Below the pieces are notes generated by a model, which was given only the letters and a program-made list of their open reading frames with translations, did not search any database and had not been told where the DNA came from. Below, piece after piece: positions 14,401 to 26,400 of a DNA stretch of 64,000 nucleotides. The stretch's first letter is position 1. The number at the start of each line of letters is the position of its first letter. Both the position numbers and the translations under genes were made by a program. The stretch comes from Ctena decussata (taxonomy: Eukaryota; Mollusca; Bivalvia; Lucinida; Lucinidae). Where the stretch lies: positions 23,822,460 through 23,886,459 of the forward strand of contig OZ022500.1 in the NCBI GenBank assembly GCA_963989385.1, read 5' to 3'.

Positions 14401-17400
14401 TAGCGCATATCACGTGTCACCAATTAGCGAAGGTCACCTCATATACACAATACACAAGCCGACGCTCAGGAAAAAGGCTGTGCGTAGCAGTCACTGATTA
14501 CTTCCAAAGAAAACATTATAAAAGAATTTTATAAATGGAAAGAAAACAAAGCTTAAACCCGATTTGGTTATCTGTAGGCTGCTTAGAAATTTTTTAAGCG
14601 ACGTCAGTACTCGCGCAAATAAGTATATTATAATCATCCGAAGGTACCTTTTTGCAAGTGTATATACAAGGGAATTAACTCGAACAAGTCTACTTTCGCT
14701 CAATCGGACATCCTCGTCGATATAAGTTTAATTCAGGATACGGAATTGGCCGATGTGTTCCGATTGTACTTTCCCTTTGTAAATGGTTTTCAACCGTTTT
14801 GCAGCGCATTTTTCACAATAAGTAAGAACATAGGGACTGAAAGCTTACTTCAGCGATGATTTTCGTTGTGTTAGGTAAGCAGTAAACATGTCTATCTACC
14901 TCGTAAGGGCTAAATAAGCGCTACGAACATGTAAACATGGGGTTTTTCATTAGTGGGTGGGGTATTTCTGTGAAGATCGTTATTACGCGTGATCACTTTT
15001 AACGCGTTTCTATTTTATGTAACCCGACACCCGCGTTATAACGGCGCTCCAGTGTACTGCTATCTCAAAGTAAATTTTCTGGTCCCAGAAAATTTACTTT
15101 GAGATAGCAGTAATTGGAGATAACAGGAGTTAAAATGTAAAGAAAAGAAAGAAGGAAATGTGTTCAAACAACATGTATTGATATAATAGGGTACTTTGAG
15201 ATATCAGTATCTGAGATATAGAGAGTTGACTGTACATGTATTGTATATTGTCATGTTGTAGTAATTTCCCCTGGATATTGTATCCATGCAGCTAAAAGCA
15301 GACCCCTACAGGACAAAACCAACAAAGTGTCATGTGCGTGAAAAGCAAAGACTCAGATCAGCGTGGGCAGCTACCAAGTCTGATCAGAGTCTTCGCTGCC
15401 TGAATGGAGCTAGCTTACCCTTAGCTACCCTTTAAATGCACAGCAAAGACTGAACAGACTGGGCAGATGCCCAGGCTGATCTGAGTCGTCCCTGAGCGCA
15501 CATGCCACTTTGTTGGTTTTGTCGTATCACGGTTTGTATATGAATTGAAAAACATCAAAATTAGCGTTTTTATGTGCAGCCTTATAGTGAGGTTCTGGGT
15601 CCAGTTTTTCAAAGCATCAATAGCTTAATAAAGTTAAGTTAAAGATTTGTTAAATTTTCTGGCACACATAAACTGAATTGTGCTAAAAATTTTTTTGTCA
15701 AAAATATGTGAAGAGCTTTTGCACTGCAGTGCAAAAGCTCCTCACATGTTTTGGCCAAAAAATTGCCATTTCAAAGCATCAATAGCTTAACAGAGTTGTT
15801 AGTTAAAGATTTGTTAAGTTTTCAGCCACAATAAACTCAAGTGTGCTTATATTTTTTTTGCCAAAAATTTGTATAGGATACAATATGAATACTGTAACGG
15901 TATATGTCTCGTTAGCTTAAGATGCCCTCAGTTTTGAATAATAAGGTCATGTTGTATAACTTACCACACTGATCATCGATTAGAACATGGCCAGAAGGAC
16001 AAATCAACGTTGGTGTTATGTAGTACGTAGATCTTTCTATGTCCCCATATGGAATTGTAGACTAGGAAGAGAAAATGAAAAGTTAGAAAATGTAGGACAA
16101 CAGTATAACAGTATTTATTTATTTGGCTATAAGACGGGATCTTTTCCCCCGTTTAAAATGACCCCTAAATATGTAAATACCATAATTATCCTATTAAACA
16201 CCCTAAGGGCATAGCATTTTGCTAAAGGTGGGGGCACTATTTAGAGCTAAAGTGTAGTAGATCAGCCACTGCCAAACTACCTCTAATAAGCAATATAAAG
16301 GTGATGGGTATACTTACAGAGGAAACAACTCTATTATTTTTGCATCCTTTCTCAATAGGGTCAACCTTTTAAGTAAAGAATTTGCTCCTCTAGGAGCAAA
16401 TTCTTTCCTTTAAAAGTAGACACCATTTCAAAGGGCTACCTTATCCAGAGAAGCAAACAGGAATTCATGCAAGTTAATAGAAAATCATTTTTGAAAAAGA
16501 AACAGGGGGCTTTTATATCAAAGAGCAGGGGCGAATATTAGGATTGAGTATGTTTTATTTATTCTGCTATAAAACTTTTTCTCTTCCAAAACAATCTCCA
16601 AAATCTAGATCCATCTTGCAAGATGGATCTAGATTTTGGAGATTGTTTTGGAAGGGAAAAATTCTGTCTGATAGGTGAATTAGTACGCCATGTTTAAAGA
16701 TACTTACTGCAAAATTGAGAATATCAGCTGGTCCAAGGACGCTACATGTGATGAAGTCTTGTGTCTGCATGGTCTCAAATCTTACTGTTGCTCTGCAAAT
16801 ACGGAAGATGAAATTTAAAGTTACCGTAATCGACCCATTTACCGCACCGTGTACTTAACTTTTTCAAAATTGCAACAAAAAGATGTGGTTAAAATGTATT
16901 TAATAACCGCACACTCAGAACAATGAAATGCAGGGTGACTGGAAAGAGGCAACATGGGTAGGACTGGAAATACTTTGTGTTTATACTTTTCATGAGTTCC
17001 CTGTTAATTATTGGGTTTTGTGAGAGTTTCAAAGAAAAAGCAGTGTGCGCTTGTGCAGTTTGTCCGGAAATGGCCTTGGTGTGCGGTTATAGGGGCATGT
17101 GCGGTAAATGGGTCGATTAAGGTATTTGAAAAGTTTTGAACTTTGGGGTTTTAGTAACACTGAAGAAGTTAATACAGAAAAGCACATCTGTCAGGCTAAA
17201 TCTCACTGTCAGTCAACATTCAATGGAACTCTTCATTATGATCAGATGATCTTATTGCTTGAATACAAATACTTTTTTGTCAATGTTTACTTTTGAGAAT
17301 TGAAATATGTGTTTATTTGTCACATTTAAATATATCTCAATGTACTTGTTTTTTGTGTATAAATGTCAATATAATTACGCACCAATGAGAACCATCATAC

Positions 17401-20400
17401 TTAACACAGAAAAATGCTAGGATTGTAATTGTCCGTTATTTTGTTGTTGTGGATTTGCCTTCGATCTCTCCACAATCACTTGATTCAACATGCATTGCGA
17501 ATCTTCAGATGATTCTGAAGAGTGCGAATTAAGCACAACCTTTGTTATGTTTTTGCTTATCACAGGGGAGACAATTATTATCAGAGCTCCATATAAAATG
17601 GATTTTTTAGGATAATTCTGATATAATTTTCTTTATTTCTAAACAAAAAGTGAGAGAGTTCTAATGAGGGTTCACAACATATACTTTTTATGCAAAAATA
17701 TGGAAAATTGTCTCAAAGTTATCCCTGCTACCCCTATTTATCTGGAGTACAGATGGTACACCACAGAAACACCAACAACTGGGACAGATAGGTCTGAGCA
17801 AACATTGCAGATCCAGATAGGTGGAGTCTCATCAGGATCTACACTGTTTACCAGTCCATCTGCACCTTTAAGACACATTACTGCGTTGTAAAACCAAACT
17901 GTAACATTTTAATGACAATTATGGTAATTATTTTAAATGTCCCAATTTTTTCAATTTTTATGATACTGTTCATCTGAAACTCGGAAAGCTTTACCTCTGA
18001 ATGGCATCCGGTACGGTCACCTCAAGAACCGAAACAGTGTCATCATTGATGCCCGTGAAATTACCGCAAGTGATTTTGATCACCAGATCTGAACATCCAG
18101 CAGCAGAGCATAATTCATTATTCATCTGGTCATTCAAAAACTGGAATTTCTCTAAAACTCTCCCGAGGAAGTTGATTTCTGCCGACTCGCAGGCTCGTGT
18201 TCCAATCTGATATACAACTCTCATGTAAAGGCTGACCCGGGGTGCCTGAGTGTAGATTTCTGGAAGACAAAACAGAAATTAAGAATTTAAACTCAAAATG
18301 TATCTGACCTTCATTGACAAGGTTGTGTGCCACAACCTTGTCAATGAAGGTCAGATACATTTTGAGTTTGAGAATGTACTCAAAGTTTTATAACCTCTGG
18401 GCCAGACTGCTAATATCTGGTAGAGTTTTTAAAATATGGAAATTAAGGAAAGAAAGAATTATCAATACCTCCACAAGGTGGTAGCAAGAATCTATTGAAT
18501 CGTTTTGCCACATTCCAACTTCCTGTTGGCCCACAGGTAAATCTTCTCGGGGCAATCCTGTCAGTAATGTAGCTCCTGGTGATAGAGTTCGTACAGGAGT
18601 ATGTGCAACCTTTGTAACCAGCCGGGTCCACCTCACAGGTCTGAGCCCCACCCAGTGGGTTGAGCAGATTGTCACATTGTGATGCTGAAGAAGAAGAAGA
18701 AATTAATTCAAAGGCAAGGGAATCAACTCTAACCAGATAGTGTTTGACTCCCTTCTCACAGGGACTACTCTCAAAAGCAAATACACACAAACTCTTTCCA
18801 TTTAGGTGTATGGATATACCACCATGATTTTTCTCCCTATTTAAACAAGAGCTGTCGCCTGACAGCATAGCTCGCCTGAATTGGTGCTTGCCCAGTGCAC
18901 ATGTAGTCCCTATGGTGGTGTGGACTGCTATGCATAAAACTTCAGGCAAGCATGTCCATAATGACAACACGTTTATAAACAAAAGCTAGCTCAGAAATAA
19001 GTGTTAAATAAAATCAAAATAAAAAAAATCCACATGAAATTTCAAAGTCCATGAGCTTAAGGTCAAAGAACCTTAGGTAGGGGGAGGGGGAGGAAGGATG
19101 TATCAAAACCCTGAACCATTATCTAACATCAGTCCAAGTATTAGTATCAACTGAGTCCATATGCATCGTGGCACTGTGAAATTATGTCCTCATAAATATA
19201 AAACTTTAACCAAAATCTTTAAGACAAAATTCTAAGTCGATGACCTTGACATAAAGGTCATCCAATGGGATAAGTATATAGTATTTTGTAAAAAGAAAAA
19301 AAGTGTCTAACATCAGTTCCAGTGTAAACTATATCTCTGCCAAGCATTATGAATCAGTATGCAATTAGAAAACTTTAATAAAGACAAAAATTTCCTAAGT
19401 CCCTGACCTTGACATCAAGGTCACTGAGCAGGTTGGGGTAGTACTCTGTAAAACTTTGAACTAATCTCTAACAACAGTGCAAATATCAAAAGAATTCATT
19501 CATGGGTTCAGGAGATATGGGTCTTTAAAAAACTTTAACCAAAACATTCAATCAATAAAAAGACAATTTTCTAAGTCCATGACCTTGACATCAAGGTCAC
19601 TGAGGGGAGTGGGGGTAGTACCTTAGAAAACTTTAGACCAATATCTAACTACAGTGCAAGTATCAAAGGAATCCACCTATGGGTTAAGGAGATATAGGGC
19701 TTTAAAAAACTTTAACCAAAACATCCAGTCCAAAAAACTCCCAATTTTCTAAGTCCATGACCTTGACATCAAGGTCACTGAGTGGGGTGGGGTGGTACCC
19801 TGTTAAACTTTGGACCAATATCTAACTACAGTGCAAGTATCAAAAGAATCTATCCATGGGTTAAGGAGATATAGGTCTTTAAAAAACTTTAACCAAAACA
19901 TCCAATCCGGACGCCGACGCAGACGCGGACACTGACGCTGACGCCGACGCCAAGGTGACAACAATAGCTCTTCCTGAACTTTCGTTCAGGCGAGCTAAAA
20001 AAGGAAACAACTATTGTGACTTCTGATTTGCTTTCTCTGCTGACATAGCGCTTTCAAATTTGGGTCTACTCATAAAGGGAAGAATTTGCTACTAGAGGAG
20101 TCAAAGTACTGTATTTAATTTATGCCTTTAATTTCTGAATGTATTTGTTAAATGATACATGTATAAAAATTATTCATCCATCAGACAAGAATATCCTTTT
20201 CCAGGGCTCTAGATAAGAGGGATTATTTGGTGATAACTGAGGATAATTTTTGTTAATTCTGTTAAAATAAAAGGCCATCGGCCAAGTGTCACCCGACGTT
20301 TGAAATGTGTCACAAACTTCAGCCTTTTATTCTGTTTCAGAGTAAATGTATGGCCAAAAACAGAAAATATATATATTACAGAACCCGGTAAGCAAATGAT

Positions 20401-23400
20401 AACTGAACATAAGCAAAGGTATATACCCAATTACTGGGCCTCTTTGTAAAATACTTAAGAACGGGGCATATATGTGTAAAATCAGGTTACTGAAACTACA
20501 GGCCCTTACAAAATGACCAAAACATCAAGACTGTATACCCAGTAACAAAATAACAAGAGCCATATCCAGCTTATATGAATCTGATGAAAAATAAACAATG
20601 CATTTATGAAAATTCAGCCCATTAATATGAATAGTTCTGGAGTTATCCCTTTACCTTTAAGTGAATGTCTATTATCTATGAAAGGGGAATAACTCTGTCA
20701 CTTATAATTTAGCACATCCTAACAATAATCAGAATAATCAAATAACCAAATGCTAATAGCATACCAAATTTCAGCTCTCTTGGTCAAACGGTTCAAAAGT
20801 TGGAAAAATGCCAAAAAACGACAAAGGGCCATAACTTTGTACAAAATAGGACAATTGAAATTCCAAAATCACAAGCACATCTTCAGATCATGATGAAACA
20901 TTCTGCACAATTTCAAGTCAATCTTATACAAGATGTTGCAGGAGTTGTGGGGACAAGATTTAAGTCAGCAAGGGCCGTAACTCCATTAAAAATGGCCGAA
21001 ACAAAAATAAAAAACCACATGCACATCTTCATATGGTAAGAATACAATCTGTAAAATTTCAAATCAATCCGATAAAAGATGTAGGAGGAGTTGCAGGGAC
21101 AAGATTTCGGAAGGTCTGAGTCAGCAAGGGCTGTAACTCCATCAAAAATGGCCAAAACAAAAATCGAAAACCACATGCACATCTTCATATCATAAGAATA
21201 CAATCTGTAAAATTTCAAATCAATCCGATGAAAGACGTAGGAGGAGTTGCGGGGACAAGATTTCGGACGGACGGAAGGACGGACGCACACACGGACGGAC
21301 GAGGGTCATTTCTATAGTCCCCCTCCGCCTACCTCGGGTGACAAAAAAAACATAATCTGTTGTGACCCCTCATCTGAACCATCTCGACCCAATGGTTCAG
21401 ATGAGGGGTCACAACATATGGTTTCAATGAAAAATAAGAAAAATTATCCCTAATTATCATCAAATGCTCCCTCTTATCTAGAGCCCTGCTTTTCTAAAGA
21501 TGTATGAGAATTGTTTGTTTTGGGCTGCTGTCTCTGAAAGCTGCCTCAATCTGTCAATCACTGCTAAGTACAGCTCAAACAATTATCTTCGACAAATCTA
21601 CATATTGCCTGTCATGTAAACTGCATGCAGAATACGAAAATTGGCAGCCAGTGCTGAGCAAGAAATGTCGCTGTGGATTTTCCATTAGCTGCCATGTTAA
21701 GTGAATGCAATAGGCAGAACTACTAATAGAAAACTAGACAATCACTAAAGGTGATGAATGCCCCCGCCATATGCCTCACTAGATGAGTAATGTATTAAGA
21801 GGTATTTGTGTGAAATCATATCAAAATCTGTCAATAATAAAGGTGCTCGAGGGATGACAAATTTCTTTCTAAAAAAAAAAGCATCTATGACCTTGACCTT
21901 GGCTCTACAACCCTGAAAGGTGATCTTGTCTAGGATATTGTCATACTTAATATTTGTATGAAGTTATATCAAAATCAATTAACAAATAAAGGTACTAGAA
22001 CCTTGACAAAGTTTTACATGTACCAATAATAGCATCTGTGTGACCTTAAACTTGGACCGACAATATTGAAACGTAAATTTGTCCCAGATATTGCCATGCA
22101 AAGTTATGTCAAAATCATTCCAGAGGGACGACAGCGTATTTTCTAAAAATAGCAACCGTGACTTGACCTTAACCATAAAACTCTGGATCGCGAAATATTC
22201 CAAGATATTGTCACACTAAACATTTGGGTGACGTTACAACAAACTCTGTCAATGAAAAAAGGGGCTATAGAGATGATAAAGATTTTTCTAGAAATAGCGA
22301 CTGTGACCTTGACCTTGAACCTGCAGTGCTGAAATGGTAAGTTATTCAAGATATTGTCATACTTCACATTTGTGTGAAGTTGTATCGAAATCGAGCCATA
22401 AATAAAAGCGCTAGAGCGATGCCCAAGTTTTTCGGAAAATAGCAACTGTGACCTTGACCTTGATTCTTCCAACCTGAAACGCAAACTTGTTCGAGGTATT
22501 GTCATACTCAATATAGCTGTGACCTTATATCAAAATCAGTTCATAAATGAGGCCGCTACAGCCACAACAAAAGGTGAGCATGTATATAACCCAATGAAAT
22601 ATGGTCAAAATATGTATGTCAATCAAGGGGACATAATTCTGCAATAAAGACCTAAATCAAAGTTCTGTTTCCTTTATGCACATGTGCAATGCATGTCTGA
22701 ACTGAGATGCAAGTTTCAACTCCCTGCATCTAATACTGGTGGAGGAGTTGCGGAGACAAGAACAGTACTACAAGTGTAAAATATGGGCAAAATGTATATG
22801 TTATTCAAGGGGACATAATTCTGCAATTAAGACCTAAATCAAAGTTCTGTTTCCTTTATGCACATGTCCAATGCATGTCTGAACTGTATTGCAAGTTTCA
22901 ACTCCCTGCATTGAATATTGTAGGAGGAGTTGCGGAGACAAGGAGACACAAACAGTACTACAAGTGTGAAATATGGTCAAAATAGGTATGTTATTCAAGG
23001 GGACATAATTCTGCAATAAAGACCTGAATCAAAGTTCTGTTTCCTTTATGCACATGTTCAATGCATGTCTGAACTGTGTTGCAAGTTTCAACTCCCTGCA
23101 TTGAATATTGTAGGAGGAGTTGCGGAGACAAGGAGACACAAACAGTACTACAAGTGTGAAATATGGTCAAAATAGGTATGTTATTCAAGGGGACATAATT
23201 CTGCAATAAAGACCTGAATCAAAGTTCTGTTTCCTTTATGCACATGTTCAATGCATGTCTGAACTGTGTTGCAAGTTTCAACTCCCTGCATTGAATATTG
23301 TAGGAGGAGTTGCGGAGACAAGAACAGTACTACAAAGTGTGACGTACGTACGTATGTACGGACGGACAAGGGCAAAACTATATGCCCCTCCCCACTTCGT

Positions 23401-26400
23401 GGCGGGGGCATAAAAAACTAGAAGTATATAGTAATGGCCTGCACAAAAACTAAATTGATAATCTGTTTTATTAAATTTCATGGGTGGGATAATAGACATT
23501 CTAATGCACTTACAAATATAACGGGACATCTGACTGGATAACGTCAAAAATTTGCATCAGTATATTCTGCGATACACTGTCGCAAACCCAACGCCATTAA
23601 GTAACGTCGCTTCTCACAGGCTGACATTTTTGTTTTATGTTGCTGACAGTGCTTGAAATGGGTGCAAACTAGAACATTTTGGAAGGTGGAAATGTGGAAA
23701 AGTGCATTAGAATGGGGATAACTGTATTAACAAGACCTGTCACAGGGACAGGATAGCTCGCCTGACAGCGCCTTGCCCATCACATAAAAAACTTGAATGT
23801 AAAACTTTAACATTTTGCTAAAGCTAAAGCTAACGCTAACGCTGACGCCGGGGGTAGTACAATAGCTCTTCCTGAACTTCGTTCAGGCGAGCTAAAAATT
23901 GTCATTTGAGGAGGTAAAGTATCGGTTTTATGGTTGCAAATTGAGATTTACAGCTCTGCTGGCATGTTGTCGTAAAACAAAATTTCCAACCATAAAACCG
24001 ATGATTTACCGCGCCAAATGACAATTTTCAAGACAGTTATCCCCTAAATGATGGCCCTGAGACCTTGACAAGGAAATCACAGGTTCATTTTCAGAGTTTT
24101 TAAAGTTTCATGATCAGCAAAGTAGCCTGAGATTTCCTTGTCTAGGCCTCAATCCCATCATAGATCATACAGATCTTCATCTGTACAATAGATTGTACAA
24201 GTCCTGTTATCAGTCCAGAAAAACTGTCTTTTTTTTCGGGCATTTTTTTTTTCAAAGAGAGAAAGAGTTAGGGGTTTAGGGTTTTGTGCTGTCTTCCTTG
24301 TAAAAAAAGCTCCTCATGAAAGGGGCCTTTTCTTCGAAGAAAAATAAAAATATTGAAACATCTTAGAAGAAACTTACACTGTACGTAGAGCTTGAAGGAA
24401 CATATCGTCTTTTCATTACTATCCCCAATGGCAACATATGTCACCTGGTAAGTTCCCCAGTGATAAGATGCCCCTGAAAAGAAGAACTTATGATTAACCC
24501 ATTCCATTTGGGATACCCCTATAGGGGTATCTGAGCAAACAGTTTGGATCCAGATCAGGCCCCACAAATGTGGGGCCTGATCTGAGGTCCAAACTGTTTG
24601 CTGCCTAGACATCATTTCTACAAGAGTTAGTTGACCAATATTGTCAAAATATTCATGATTTTTTATGCAGACGACAATTTCAGCAGACGACAAAAAGTAC
24701 CCAGAATGCAATGGGTTAACAGAGTATATTTTTGTTGCAATGCCTTGTCAATTTTGAGTTGTCATAGCAACCAAAATGCTGGACTGATTGAAATGAAAAA
24801 TAGGACTTTTATAGACGATGATGGACCATGGATGGACCCCTACTTTGCAGTCTGAAGTGCTAAAATACATGGTACAGAATAAATAGCTGCGTATTTACTT
24901 ACTATACATTTGAAAATAAAAAGTCTCATTAACTGATGATGTTGTTAGATCTGAACAGCTGAGTCTTTACAAAACAGAAATAGCATATCACTATGACACA
25001 GACACTGTAACAGAGACTGGCTACAGGTTCTAAAATACATAAATACAGTTAAGTATATAAGAATAAATTGAGAAATTAAAACATATGTGTGAAATGAGGG
25101 GTGTTCATTAAATAATTGAAACTAGCATTTTATCTCATTAGTTATGTGTTAGGACAGTATTCTATATATATAATACCTAAGAGGCAAGCATATGACATAT
25201 AATTACCTTTTAAGGTACTATTTGGGAATATTGTTGCCATGGCAACGATGCGTTAAACTTGTACGGGTTTGGTTTCTACATTTTTGCAAATTTCCATGTA
25301 TATATGTTGCCAGGGCTACAGAAATCCGATTTTTTGTCGGTCTGGACCAATTTTGAGTTCCAAAAAACGATTGAGTTGGCATAAGGCACATTTTTTTCGG
25401 TCCGAAAAAAACACGATTTGCGATGTATGATGACATAATTACCTGGATTTTAGCCACGTGTCATATTATTAATCCAATCATCACGCACTGCTGTCAAAAG
25501 TCATCACAGATAAACAAAGTGTCGATTGTCTTGCCAAGGTGTGAACACTGACTCAATTTTAGAAATCTTCGATAATTAGCACGTGTCACAATTTTGGCCA
25601 GCGGCGAAGGTTTTGCACAACTCTTAATACACATGCCGATGCACGGAAAAAGGCTGTGCAACGTAAGGTTACTGACTATTGACTTTCAAAGATAGCATAA
25701 GGAAAGAATTTGACTAGCAAAAAGAAAATTTAAACCGGACTTGATTATGTGCAGTCTGGTCTGTTTTTTTTTAGCCAACGTCATTTCTCGCGCAGAAAAT
25801 TTTTTTTTCTTCGTAGGAAGGTACCTTTTTGCAAGTATATTCATATTTCAAGGGAATTAACTCGAATACAGTAAAATACGTCAATCGTAATACTTCTGCC
25901 AATTCCGTTAATGAAGATCGGCGAGGATGTCCGAATGGTAAACATGTATACTTTCACTTTCGGTCTGACTGTCTCTGCGCTTTAAAGCGCATTTTTCACG
26001 ATAAGTAAGAACATGTGGACTAAATGGCTACTTCAGCGATGACATCCGTGTTATAACGGCGCTCCAGTGTAGTCATTAGTTTTCGTGACTTTTTTTGGAT
26101 TGTGGAATACACAGTGTAGTCATTAGTTTTCGTGTCTATTTTGGATTCGTATGACGTCATTGGCCGTCCGGACCAATTTGGATTTCAAAATTTCTGTAGC
26201 CCTGTATGTTGCTGATAAGTAACAAAAAATTGATAAAAGATGGTGGTGGTGTGATGGCTTGATGAAAGTCTCGGATACTAAAAGAAACATTTTATGATTC
26301 ATGACTTGCTCTCAAATCTGGCAGAAATACAGATTATTAAAGACTTTCGATCAAGCAAAATGTGATGTTTTTTGCTGATTTTATTGCACTTACACAAGCA

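Noticed and set aside
20913..21290. 125-codon minus-strand frame, also at 57239-57640
   Set aside because: Internal repeats of element S; the same peptide recurs because the unit recurs.
22800..23340. CRISPR-like array
   Set aside because: The 190-bp units repeat throughout with no short-repeat and unique-spacer structure; this is a eukaryotic tandem-repeat element.
24268..24711. 147-codon minus-strand frame as a separate gene
   Set aside because: Only 24378-24473 is supported as an exon (HYR end); the rest is intron and MITE H read through.
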